A stretch of 64,000 nt of DNA from assembly GCF_904846715.1 (NCBI RefSeq), contig NZ_CAJHBU010000008.1:1-64000 (forward strand), given 5' to 3'. Below, piece after piece: positions 29,429-38,872 of the stretch. A program made the position numbers and the translations under genes. The notes under the pieces were generated by a model. The model saw nothing but the letters and a program-made list of their open reading frames with translations. It made no database searches and was not told the DNA's origin. The stretch is from Psychrobacter vallis. Its GTDB lineage: Bacteria; Pseudomonadota; Gammaproteobacteria; Pseudomonadales; Moraxellaceae. The first letter of the stretch is position 1, and every line of letters begins with the position of its first letter.

Positions 29429-29462
29429 AAAAAACCCACTATCGATTGATAGTGGGTTTTTT
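29429..29462. terminator. Bidirectional terminator between the SpoU methyltransferase gene and etfA
   Basis: A perfect 15-bp stem (AAAAAACCCACTATC with its complement) and GATT loop, with T runs on both strands. It serves the convergent methyltransferase and etf transcripts. Confidence 0.93.
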
Positions 29463-29488
29463 ATTACATTCATACCACAATTGATACA

Positions 29489-30421
29489 TTAAACCTTGCT
29501 AGTAAGCTCAGGCAATGCTTCAAACAAATCCGCTTCTAAGAAGTAATCAGCAACGCTAGCAATAGGTGACTCTGGGTCATTATTGATAGCAACGATGACT
29601 TTAGAATCTTTCATACCCGCTAGATGCTGAATTGCGCCTGAAATACCAGCAGCGATGTATAAGTCTGGTGCAACGATTTTACCTGTTTGACCAACCTGCA
29701 TATCGTTCGGTACATAGCCAGCATCAACTGCAGCACGTGATGCACCAACAGCAGCGCCTAGCTTATCAGCCAATGGCTCAATGTATTTGGTAAAGTTTTC
29801 ACCGTTTGCCAATGCACGACCACCAGATACCACGATGCTTGCTGAGGTCAATTCCGGACGATCAGATTTCGCCATCTCTTCGTTGACGAAGCTTGCTTTG
29901 CCAGTTTCTTGTACATTGTCGATTGTCTCAACAGTGGCTGAGCCGCCTTCGCTTGCAACTGGATCAAACGCCGTTGTACGTACGGTTAGTACCACTTTGT
30001 CTTCTGACGTTTTTACGGTTGCCGTCGCGTTACCTGCATAGATAGGACGCTCAAAAGTCTGCGCATCTACCACACCAGAGATTTCAGACAACATGCTGAC
30101 GTCTAGCAAAGCGGCAACACGTGGCATGAAGTTTTTACCAGTGGTTGTGGCCGCAGCTAAAACATGGCTATAGTCACTAGCAATATCAGCAACCAATAAC
30201 GCCACGTTACCTGCCAATTGATGCTCATAAGCGGCGTTGTCCGCTAACAGTACTTTAGTCACGCCTTGCGCTTTTGCCGCTTCATCAGCGACCGCTTGAG
30301 CACCACTACCTGCCACCAACACATGGATATCATCGCCAATTTGCTTAGCAGCAGCGATCGTGTTCAAAGTTGCCTTTTTTAGACTGGCATTGTCATGTTC
30401 TGCGTATACCAAAATTGCCAT
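29489..30421 (-). CDS. etfA: Electron transfer flavoprotein subunit alpha
   Basis: FAD-binding subunit of the soluble flavoprotein that takes electrons from acyl-CoA and other dehydrogenases to ETF-ubiquinone oxidoreductase. The C-terminal FAD domain shows GASRAAVDAGYV, VGQTGKIVAPDLYIAAGISGAIQH and IVAINNDPESPI (residues about 215-290). 310 residues, standard. An RBS (AAAGGA) precedes the ATG. It follows etfB by 152 bases, an unusually wide spacer holding an imperfect palindrome. Confidence 0.96.
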   Translation of the reverse strand: MAILVYAEHDNASLKKATLNTIAAAKQIGDDIHVLVAGSGAQAVADEAAKAQGVTKVLLADNAAYEHQLAGNVALLVADIASDYSHVLAAATTTGKNFMPRVAALLDVSMLSEISGVVDAQTFERPIYAGNATATVKTSEDKVVLTVRTTAFDPVASEGGSATVETIDNVQETGKASFVNEEMAKSDRPELTSASIVVSGGRALANGENFTKYIEPLADKLGAAVGASRAAVDAGYVPNDMQVGQTGKIVAPDLYIAAGISGAIQHLAGMKDSKVIVAINNDPESPIASVADYFLEADLFEALPELTSKV

Positions 30422-30470
30422 GGTTTTAATCCTTTATTTGTTCGTATCATCTATTCATGCGGTTGTTTGT

Positions 30471-30536
30471 GTACAAAGCTATTTGGGTGGCTTGCTTTTA
30501 ATAGCAAAGAGACCAGCCAAATCTACAGCCTTGTAC
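30471..30536. repeat. Imperfect palindrome between etfB and etfA
   Basis: A 66-base imperfect inverted repeat bounded by GTACAA and TTGTAC, with partly matching inner arms around TTTGG-TGGCT/AGCCAAA. It sits between two genes that are normally tightly linked and may be a REP-like element or an mRNA-processing hairpin. Confidence 0.55.
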
Positions 30537-30573
30537 AGGATATGCCGTAGCGAAGTATCCAATCATTGAAACA

Positions 30574-31323
30574 TTAAATGACTTTTGCTTCGTTTCTTAG
30601 CTTATCGACCAACTCATCAACTGACCCTACTGTAATACCAGCTTTGCGTTCAGCAGGTGGCACGACTTTAATAATCTCTTGCTTAGAGGCCATGTCAACC
30701 CCAAAATCAGCTGGCGTTTTTTCATCAAGCTGCTTTTTCTTTGCTTTCATGATGTTAGGCAATTTAGCATAACGTGGCTCATTCAAACGTAGATCCGTCG
30801 TAATAACCGCTGGTAAAGCAAGTGACACAGTTTGTAGGCCACCATCGATTTCACGCGTTACGTTTACTTTGTCGCCCTCAACCTTCACTTCTGAGGCAAA
30901 CGTACCTTGGCCGATTCCCATCAATGCTGCAAGCATCTGACCAGTCTGGTTGTTGTCATCATCAATGGCTTGCTTACCCAACAAGATAATATCAGTGCTT
31001 TCGCTTTCGGCGATATTTTTAAGTATCTTAGCGACTTGCAGTGGATAAGGTTTGGCGTCAGTCAATACCAAGATACCACGGTCAGCACCCAGTGCGAGCG
31101 CTGCGCGAATTTGCTCTTGTGACTCTTTTGGACCGATTGAAGCGACGATGATCTCATCAATGACGCCCGCTTCTTTTAGACGAACGGCTTCTTCTACTGC
31201 GATTTCGTCGAAAGGGTTGATCGACATTTTGGTGTTTGACAGATCAACGCCAGAGTTGTCGGCTTTTACACGAACTTTTACGTTATAATCAATGACACGC
31301 TTGACCGCTACTAATGCTTTCAT
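30574..31323 (-). CDS. etfB: Electron transfer flavoprotein subunit beta
   Basis: Partner of EtfA, holding AMP and contacting the donor dehydrogenases. It starts [20 protein letters not shown]; the [29 protein letters not shown] and signature [36 protein letters not shown] region (residues about 165-200) are present. 249 residues, normal. First gene of etfB-etfA. Confidence 0.96.
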   Translation of the reverse strand: MKALVAVKRVIDYNVKVRVKADNSGVDLSNTKMSINPFDEIAVEEAVRLKEAGVIDEIIVASIGPKESQEQIRAALALGADRGILVLTDAKPYPLQVAKILKNIAESESTDIILLGKQAIDDDNNQTGQMLAALMGIGQGTFASEVKVEGDKVNVTREIDGGLQTVSLALPAVITTDLRLNEPRYAKLPNIMKAKKKQLDEKTPADFGVDMASKQEIIKVVPPAERKAGITVGSVDELVDKLRNEAKVI

Positions 31324-31758
31324 ACGTTCCTCGTTTATTAATGTTATGAATTAAAAATTGTCAGTTAAGAACCAAAGGTTCATTGTTATTCAAACTGTCG
31401 TTCAACATATTACTCAAGGTTATTACTGCTCAGTAGCAAATCGCGAATCAGGTAACATAAGCCAATATCAAAAATCGTATTAACCGCCTATGTTCTATTG
31501 ATCCAGCCTACTGAAGCTAAGCCAACCGTTATTATCAGACCTATGTATCTTGCGCGAGCGCAGGCCTAAGGTCAAGACAACGCCGTGAATAATGCGTCAT
31601 AAATTTGTCACTATTCTATAATAAATAGTTTATAAGCGGTCAATCTCACTGTTTTGTTGGAATTCTACTTTTATATCTTTATAGTATCATCAACGTCTGA
31701 CTCGCTTACTGTTTTGTGATCCTCTGTCTTTTTGAGCGTACTCAAGCATAAGAATAAA
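31324..31758. other. Intergenic region upstream of etfB
   Basis: Gene-free stretch of 435 bases between DUF421 and etfB. It contains the candidate etfB promoter; a GC-rich patch near 31550-31570 with a second, weaker promoter-like pair was also seen. No small gene is evident. Confidence 0.4.
31615..31643 (-). promoter_or_regulatory. Candidate sigma-70 promoter for etfB-etfA
   Basis: On the minus strand: TTGACC (31638-31643), 17-base spacer, TATAGA (31615-31620). The resulting leader would be about 285 bases, long for such an operon, so a closer promoter cannot be excluded. Confidence 0.45.
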
Positions 31759-32319
31759 CTACGACGTTCTATCGTCAGCTTTAACCAGCAATTCACTATC
31801 CCGTATATCATTAAATAAAGTCCAATCAGGCGTGACGTCATTGTTTTTAATAACACTCATATCACCTGTCGTCTCCATAATCACGGCAAATATTTCCGTT
31901 TTAGATTTAATTCCATTTTTACGCAGCACTTCTTGGACATCACTGGTGGTTAGATTGGCTTCTTTTAAATTATCCGAAAGATATTCACCATGCGCCATTA
32001 ATATAATGGCCTGATTGTCTATCAGAGATTTCAGCGGCTTGACTCTGCGCCTAATGACCGAAACCATTCCTTGAATCAAAAATAACACCGCGACGGCAAA
32101 TAAACCTTGCAGTAAAGAGGGTCTATCAGACAGCACTGTTGAAGCAAGTATACTACCAATACCAACCGTCATCGCAAAGTCATGGCTTGAAAGCTTAGAG
32201 AAACTCCGTAATCCCATCAACCGCGTAAATAGCATGAGGCCTAAATAGAAGCCTAATGCTGATAAAGAAATACCTAGCACTTGCTGCCAATCGATTGAAA
32301 ACCAAGTTTCCCACTTCAT
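31759..32319 (-). CDS. DUF421 (YetF-like) membrane protein
   Basis: A 186-residue protein with three hydrophobic segments in the first 90 residues, then the soluble YetF-type domain: KPLKSLIDNQAIILMAHGEYL, with LTTSDVQEVLRKNGI and TEIFAVIMETTGDMSVIK. Members of DUF421 occur in stress and sporulation contexts; the function is unknown. It is downstream of the cspA-type gene but isolated from it by a terminator. Confidence 0.8.
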   Translation of the reverse strand: MKWETWFSIDWQQVLGISLSALGFYLGLMLFTRLMGLRSFSKLSSHDFAMTVGIGSILASTVLSDRPSLLQGLFAVAVLFLIQGMVSVIRRRVKPLKSLIDNQAIILMAHGEYLSDNLKEANLTTSDVQEVLRKNGIKSKTEIFAVIMETTGDMSVIKNNDVTPDWTLFNDIRDSELLVKADDRTS

Positions 32320-32398
32320 ACAATAACCTTTTTTATCATCTCTTCGTTAGAACGTGTCATCAATTAGCACATATCATTTTTATAGATAAAAATGATAT

Positions 32399-32433
32399 AA
32401 AAAAAGCAACCTGATGAGAGGTTGCTTTTTTTT
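32399..32433 (-). terminator. Terminator of the cold-shock gene
   Basis: The stem GCAACCT/AGGTTGC is flanked by A and T runs on both sides, giving a strong bidirectional terminator about 100 bases past the csp stop. Confidence 0.85.
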
Positions 32434-32534
32434 AAAGTCGAAACAGTATTTTTATTATTTTAGCAAATTAGCGTATTGCTAATCTTACTGTAATTAGACT
32501 AACTGGTAAACAGTCTGTTCAATTATCAATTAGA

Positions 32535-32747
32535 TTAGATAGCTTCGATTTGCTCAGCTTGTGGGCCTTTTTTACCATCACCTAAGATGAAAGACACTTT
32601 TTGGCCTTCAGCTAGGGTTTTGAAACCGCCACCTTGGATAGCGCTGTAATGAGCGAATACATCTTGTCCGCCATTGTCTTGAGCGATAAAACCAAAACCT
32701 TTAGCTTCATTAAACCACTTTACAGTGCCTTCAACTTTATCTGACAT
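32535..32747 (-). CDS. Cold-shock protein, CspA family
   Basis: A 70-residue single cold-shock domain that binds single-stranded RNA/DNA and melts RNA structure. RNP1 (KGFGFIAQD) and RNP2 ([10 protein letters not shown]) are intact, as is the VEGTVKWFN start. The frame is open for another 15 codons upstream (to 32792), but AGGA lies seven bases before the ATG at 32747, which matches family N termini. A leader of about 150 bases upstream suggests temperature-dependent mRNA control as in CspA. Which csp paralogue this is cannot be told. Confidence 0.93.
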   Translation of the reverse strand: MSDKVEGTVKWFNEAKGFGFIAQDNGGQDVFAHYSAIQGGGFKTLAEGQKVSFILGDGKKGPQAEQIEAI

Positions 32748-32904
32748 AAATTTTCCTAACTCTTTAACTGTTGGCGAGACGTGTGTCATCACCGATTAAT
32801 TGTTATATACCCAGATCATTTTCTGATCAAAATCACGGTTCATAATCGTAAATCACCTTAGAGATAACTTTGGTTTTTTACCAAGATTCTTTGAGTACAG
32901 GTCG

Positions 32905-32913
32905 ATTATAACA
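32905..32913 (-). promoter_or_regulatory. Extended -10 promoter of the cold-shock gene
   Basis: TGT-TATAAT on the minus strand (TATAAT at 32905-32910). The -35 is weak. A start near 32898 gives a 5' leader of about 150 bases before the csp ATG, similar to cspA of E. coli. The rest of 32914-33111 is AT-rich with nothing recognised. Confidence 0.55.
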
Positions 32914-33111
32914 GTTTTTCATAAGCGCAACAGTCTAAATTGATGATTTTTGTAAACCGTTTATATCAACTTCAGACAGCGAAGCCATTTAGCAAATACT
33001 TAGATAATACACTGATATTAAAGATATTTTTAAATTTTGGCTTTATACTTATCTTGCATTATAAGACAGCATAGTCATTTTGTTTAGTATCAGCTGTAGT
33101 TCAAAAATATT

Positions 33112-33546
33112 TTATTGAGATATGGGCAACCACGGTGAACTTAATACCAATAAACATAAAGCAAAAAATATCAGCGAAAATGACTGGCTATAAGCAATAT
33201 ATTTAGCCGGTATTACCAAATCTTTGGGGGAATCAGGAATGCCTTTACGTTTCAACAATCGTGTTCCATAAACCCAGCCAAAAGTGGTATAAATACCATA
33301 GGCAGCAGGTACAGCAATGGCCAGTGGTGTTAGGTCAATCACGTACAGCATGACAACAGAAATAAAGAACCATAATGTGTCTAGGAGCGAGCTGATTTGA
33401 AAAAATTTAGACTTAGGCAATTTGCCATTGGTCTTTTTGAGCATCTCTCCTTCTATCCAAATCAAAACTGCTACCACAGCGCTAAGAGTAATATATACGA
33501 ATTGCGGCGTTAGCCAGTCAGGATAAGATATTTGCACAACACACAA
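33112..33546 (-). CDS. Hypothetical four-helix membrane protein
   Basis: I do not recognise this protein. It has 144 residues with four hydrophobic segments (about 12-32, 50-70, 72-95 and 117-140) joined by short loops, the second loop rich in lysine (KKTNGKLPKSK). The start is uncertain: no ATG precedes the first helix, only TTG at 33546 and GTG three codons on, with a weak AGG upstream. No conserved motif was seen. The frame is intact and codon use resembles the neighbours. Confidence 0.55.
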   Translation of the reverse strand: MCVVQISYPDWLTPQFVYITLSAVVAVLIWIEGEMLKKTNGKLPKSKFFQISSLLDTLWFFISVVMLYVIDLTPLAIAVPAAYGIYTTFGWVYGTRLLKRKGIPDSPKDLVIPAKYIAYSQSFSLIFFALCLLVLSSPWLPISQ

Positions 33547-33753
33547 CCTGTAATCTATAGAAAAATAAGAATGGATAAACCATTTGTTTTCTTAGTCCAA
33601 AAACAAATGATGATAACGACAATCGTATTTTTTGGGTTTGGTAGAAGTAAACAGTCAACTAATACGATAATGCCTGTATATATGGGTGGCTATGATTGGT
33701 TTTCAACCCATAAAACCAATCCTTGTAAAAACATCTATCAAATAATGCGCATC

Positions 33754-33789
33754 AAAAAACCCATGCTATTATTCAATAACATGGGTTTT
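33754..33789 (-). terminator. Terminator of the ilvB-ilvH-ilvC operon
   Basis: The 10-bp stem AAAACCCATG/CATGGGTTTT with a 14-base loop that can pair further is followed by T's on the minus strand, 42 bases past the ilvC stop. Confidence 0.82.
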
Positions 33790-33830
33790 GCATGACTCAT
33801 TAACTAAGTTTTTATAATTTAATAGTAAGC

Positions 33831-34868
<1,038 letters not shown>

Positions 34869-34997
34869 TCATGGCTTGCCATGGATAATAAACGCTTATG
34901 CTGTAGCCAATATAATAACTAAGATAAGCGCTTTGTTGATTTAGATAAATAATTCTTAATTAAAATAACTCTTGATCAAGATGGGTCGTAATGAGTA

Positions 34998-35495
34998 CTA
35001 AATACTGAGCGTTTTTTCGCCGCGAGCAATACCAATGACGCCCGAGCGCACCACTTCCATAATGCGTTCACGGCCAATCACATCAATAAAGCCGTCAAGC
35101 TTTTCTTTGTCACCAACGATTTGAATGGTATATAAACTGGCATTGACGTCAACAATTTGTGCACGAAAAATATCGGCACTACGTTTAATCTCTTCTCGCA
35201 CATTTCCCGTTGCCCGTACTTTAATGAGCATCAGCTCGCGTTCAACGTGTACGGTGTCTGATAAATTGAGCACTTTAACCACTTCAATCAATTTATGCAA
35301 TTGTTTGGTGATTTGTTCAATTCTTTCAGGCGAGGTAATGGTTGTTACCGTCAGACGTGAAATACTTGGATCATCAGTAGGCGCGACGTTTAGCGTTTCG
35401 ATATTATAGCCGCGTTGTGAGAACAAGCCGACCAACCGCGACAACGAACCCGCTTCGTTTTCCATTAATACCGAAATCAGATGTTGTTGTTGCAT
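34998..35495 (-). CDS. ilvH: Acetolactate synthase small (regulatory) subunit
   Basis: Regulatory subunit with an N-terminal ACT domain (HLISVLMENEAGSLSRLVGLFSQRGYN-type, residues 4-30) that binds valine for feedback inhibition and activates the large subunit. 165 residues. The ATG at 35495 overlaps the ilvB stop as TAATG, with GGAG eight bases upstream, so the two subunits are translationally coupled; an earlier in-frame ATG at 35522 is rejected. Confidence 0.95.
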   Translation of the reverse strand: MQQQHLISVLMENEAGSLSRLVGLFSQRGYNIETLNVAPTDDPSISRLTVTTITSPERIEQITKQLHKLIEVVKVLNLSDTVHVERELMLIKVRATGNVREEIKRSADIFRAQIVDVNASLYTIQIVGDKEKLDGFIDVIGRERIMEVVRSGVIGIARGEKTLSI

Positions 35496-37321
35496 TAGGT
35501 ACGCTCCCCTTTTGTTAGCCACATATCACGCATGGTTTGCCCAGCGATTTGCATCGGATATACATGCTCATTACGATCGACACAAACGTCAATAAATACC
35601 AGTCTGTCTTTTATAGCCATGGCTTCAGCCAACTGTGCTTCCATGGTTGCAGGATCAGTAATCTTGATACCAACGTGACCATAGCTCTCAGCCAATTTCA
35701 CAAAGTCTGGCAGTGAGTTCATATAAGATTGGGCATGGCGACCTTCATACAACATGTCTTGCCACTGTTTTACCATACCCAACTGTGCATTATTAATGTT
35801 TAGGATTTTGACTGGTAAGTTGTACTGTAGACAGGTTGATAGCTCTTGGATATTCATTTGAATAGAGCCTTCACCAGTAATACAGACCACATCGCGCTCA
35901 GGGCATGCAAGTTTCGCCGCCATGGCATATGGCAGGCCAACACCCATCGTGCCAAGACCACCTGAGTTCAACCATTGACGAGGCTCATTGTACGTATAGT
36001 AAAGAGCCGCAAACATTTGATGTTGACCGACATCGCTTGTGATAATGGCTTGGCCATCCGTCACTTTACATAAGGCTTGTACGACACTTTGCGGCTTAAT
36101 ACCATTATCTGTGTTGGTGTCATAACGCAAACCATGACGCTTACGCCACTCATTGATTTGCGACCACCAGTCTAATAAAGCATGTTGCTCAAGTTCTTTA
36201 TCGTCACCAATAATGTCTAACATATCGGTCAAGACAGATTTTACATCGCCGACGATTGGGATATGCGCCATAATCGTTTTAGAAATCGAAGCAGGATCAA
36301 TATCAATATGAATAATCGTCGCATTCGGACAGAATTTTTTGACGTTATTGGTCACACGGTCATCAAAACGCGCACCGACTGCCAAAATAACATCGGCATG
36401 ATGCATGGTCATATTGGCCTCATAAGTGCCGTGCATGCCGAGCATACCTAAGAACTGACGATCGGAACCTGGGAATGTGCCCAAACCCATTAGCGTATTG
36501 GTCACAGGTAAATTTAGGCGATGGGCAAGACCAGTCAGCTCTTCATGAGCCTTACTCCAAATAACCCCGCCACCAGCATAAATAATAGGGCGCTGGGCTG
36601 CTAATAAGGTCTCAACTGCTTTCTTAATTTGACCAGTATGACCTTTTACCGACGGCTGATAAGAGCGTATAAATACTTCTTCTGGATACTCGTAAGCAAA
36701 TTTTTCGCTGGGTGCCGTCATGTCTTTTGGAACATCTATTACGACAGGACCTGGGCGTCCAGATTGGGCGATATAAAAAGCTTTTTTAACAATCATTGGG
36801 ATTTCGCTGGCATGGCGTACTTGAAAGCTATGCTTAACGATAGGACGCGACACACCGACCATGTCTGTTTCTTGGAAAGCATCTTCACCAATTAGGCTGC
36901 TTGGTACCTGACCTGCAATAACAACCATCGGCACTGAGTCCATATAGGCTGTGGCAATGGCTGTCACCGTGTTGGTAGCACCAGGACCTGACGTTGCCAA
37001 TACGACACCAGTGTTGCCAGTCACTCGCGAATAGGCATCTGCCATATGACCAGCAGCTTGCTCATGGCGTACTAAGATGTGCTCAATATTGTCTTGTTGA
37101 AACAAGGCATCATAGATATGAAGAACGGCACCGCCTGGATAGCCAAAAATGTATTTAACACCTTCATCGGTCAGGGATTGCACCAACATCTCAGCGCCAG
37201 ACATCATTACAGGCTGCTGACTATTTTCGGCAAGGCGTTGTTGCTTTTCTTCAAAATTTTTGGCGGCATTACCCGTTTGGGTATGTCCAGTCATATTTGG
37301 ACTTTGCGTGGTTTGCGTCAC
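35495..37321 (-). CDS. ilvB: Acetolactate synthase large (catalytic) subunit
   Basis: ThDP- and FAD-dependent enzyme that joins two pyruvates, or pyruvate and 2-oxobutyrate, to acetolactate or acetohydroxybutyrate. Typical segments: [14 protein letters not shown], the catalytic glutamate in [14 protein letters not shown], and the ThDP-Mg motif [15 protein letters not shown]. The first 50 residues are polar and unlike the family core, so the start is uncertain. GTG at 37321 has AGGTGA five bases upstream and is chosen (608 residues); in-frame starts at 37354 and 37378 also exist. Confidence 0.93.
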   Translation of the reverse strand: MTQTTQSPNMTGHTQTGNAAKNFEEKQQRLAENSQQPVMMSGAEMLVQSLTDEGVKYIFGYPGGAVLHIYDALFQQDNIEHILVRHEQAAGHMADAYSRVTGNTGVVLATSGPGATNTVTAIATAYMDSVPMVVIAGQVPSSLIGEDAFQETDMVGVSRPIVKHSFQVRHASEIPMIVKKAFYIAQSGRPGPVVIDVPKDMTAPSEKFAYEYPEEVFIRSYQPSVKGHTGQIKKAVETLLAAQRPIIYAGGGVIWSKAHEELTGLAHRLNLPVTNTLMGLGTFPGSDRQFLGMLGMHGTYEANMTMHHADVILAVGARFDDRVTNNVKKFCPNATIIHIDIDPASISKTIMAHIPIVGDVKSVLTDMLDIIGDDKELEQHALLDWWSQINEWRKRHGLRYDTNTDNGIKPQSVVQALCKVTDGQAIITSDVGQHQMFAALYYTYNEPRQWLNSGGLGTMGVGLPYAMAAKLACPERDVVCITGEGSIQMNIQELSTCLQYNLPVKILNINNAQLGMVKQWQDMLYEGRHAQSYMNSLPDFVKLAESYGHVGIKITDPATMEAQLAEAMAIKDRLVFIDVCVDRNEHVYPMQIAGQTMRDMWLTKGERT

Positions 37322-38188
37322 TGTCGTCACCTTTTTTTGTGGCAAAAATTGCATTTTTTTATAAAAGAAAATAACCACGTTTGCACATTGTTATTTCTCT
37401 TGTAAAAATAAATGCGAATCCTTGTCCATACCAAGAATGTGTGCCCGCTACATTTGGTTCATGCCGCTTTATAAAACAGCATGCCACTCAAACACAGCAA
37501 TATATTTTGGGTCAGCGTTGTGACAGAAGGTTATCGGTATACAGTGACAAGATAGATGCAGGCGCATCTACAAAAGAAGCTTATTATTAATAATGAATAT
37601 CAGCAAGCACTTGTATAGATTGATTTATACAGATGCATTGATATAGATAAAACGACTTTCATAGCCGATACTACTCATGATATCAGGAGATATCACCATA
37701 GACTCATTAAGAAAATCTAATACCTAAACATATTGCCATATTTAATACAATCGCTAGAATCGCATTTAGCGCTTTCAAATAATAAGTTTATCTTAGTCAT
37801 TGTAGACAGATAAGTCCGGAGACAATATACAAAGTGATCAATAGTAGTGAATAGAACTACGACCTTTTTTGTATCATTGTCACAAAGAAAATAGAACCAC
37901 ATAAGTTACCGATAAGTAACGCATGATTCTTATTTTCGAGTGCCACGGCAATGTTATAAAAGCCGTTCACTGACCAATCAACTCCTATTATATTCGATGG
38001 TTTGAGTGCTATTGTCAAGAAAAAATTCTAAAACCCATACCTAACTATTGGTTATTAAATAATATGCATTCATAATAATTATTTGTTAAAATAAAACGCT
38101 CGTACATTTTTAATACTAATAAAATGTTTAAATGTTATATTTACGCGTGTATACACATTTGTTTTTACCTATTAAGAGGATTGCCACC
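37322..38188. other. Long AT-rich region upstream of ilvB and of the DUF4124 gene
   Basis: About 870 bases between divergent genes. It should hold the ilv operon promoter and leader. Two very short possible leader frames read toward ilvB (nine codons ending in two Leu codons near 37395, and twelve codons upstream of it), but neither is rich in Ile/Val/Leu codons and no paired terminator/antiterminator was seen. A GATATC-AGGA-GATATC motif lies near 37680. No gene is supported. Confidence 0.4.
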
Positions 38189-38686
38189 ATGGCATATGCA
38201 TCTAAAATCAATACCGCCGTCAAACTGCTTATCAGCACTGCGTGTATGCTAATGCTGTCGATGAATGCCAGCCAGGCTATTCAAGTTTATAAATCTATTG
38301 GTGCGCACGGCGAAGTCAAATACAGCCAACATGCACCGCAAAACGGTAAGAACATTGAGGTGATTGAATTTCGTAGTGATGGCAGACAGAACAATGCAGG
38401 ACAGTTGGCCGGTAAAACGGATGCCAATCAAGATGTCAACGCCCAAAGTGCAGAAGAACAGCGAGTTGCACAGTTAGAGGCGCGTATTAAAGAACAAGAA
38501 GCGCAAGCCAATGCTCAACGTTGTCAGTCATTACGCAATAATTTGACCAACTTAAATGTCGGTGGGCGTATCTATGAGATGGATGCGAGTGGCAAACGTC
38601 AATATCTAGATGGCCGTGAAATTGAGCTTAAGCGTGAGCGTGTGCAGCAAGCAATCAACCAGTATTGTGCCAATCCTACTACCTAG
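38189..38686 (+). CDS. Secreted DUF4124 domain protein
   Basis: Predicted periplasmic or envelope protein of about 165 residues. A signal peptide covers the first 30 residues (LLISTACMLMLSMNASQA), followed by the short DUF4124 unit IQVYKSIGAHGEVKYSQHAP. Then come a polar linker, a coiled-coil-like segment (EEQRVAQLEARIKEQEAQ), and a C-terminal part with two cysteines. GAGG lies nine bases before the ATG at 38189; an in-frame ATG at 38132 is rejected. Function unknown. The stop abuts a palindromic element. Confidence 0.75.
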   Translation: MAYASKINTAVKLLISTACMLMLSMNASQAIQVYKSIGAHGEVKYSQHAPQNGKNIEVIEFRSDGRQNNAGQLAGKTDANQDVNAQSAEEQRVAQLEARIKEQEAQANAQRCQSLRNNLTNLNVGGRIYEMDASGKRQYLDGREIELKRERVQQAINQYCANPTT

Positions 38687-38866
38687 TATTAGGGCATGTC
38701 TTCATTTTAAAAATGGTGATAAAAATAAGATAAATTGTAGTCAAACAAGGAAAATAGCGTAAATAATATCGAGATATTAACCAGCTATTTGACGCAGTTT
38801 GGCAAAATTTAGACATTTTTAGCCCATTTAGATGACCATCGATTGAATTGAAGACATGCCCTAATA
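38687..38866. repeat. 180-bp MITE-like element with 18-bp terminal inverted repeats (family 2)
   Basis: Perfect 18-bp inverted ends (38687-38704 and 38849-38866, TATTAGGGCATGTCTTCA and complement) with no reading frame between. The outermost TA at each end may be a target duplication. It begins on the base after the DUF4124 stop and ends six bases before the nnr stop. Likely a non-autonomous transposon remnant. Confidence 0.88.
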
Positions 38867-38872
38867 TTAGTG

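Noticed and set aside
33532-33795. An 87-codon plus-strand frame downstream of ilvC
   Set aside because: It runs through the ilvC terminator hairpin (33754-33789), overlaps the start of the opposite-strand membrane protein gene, and has no RBS or domain.
37381-37590. A 69-codon plus-strand frame and short leader-like frames upstream of ilvB
   Set aside because: The long frame has no RBS or recognisable content. The short frames toward ilvB lack runs of Ile, Val or Leu codons and have no paired terminator, so a leader-peptide attenuator was not called.
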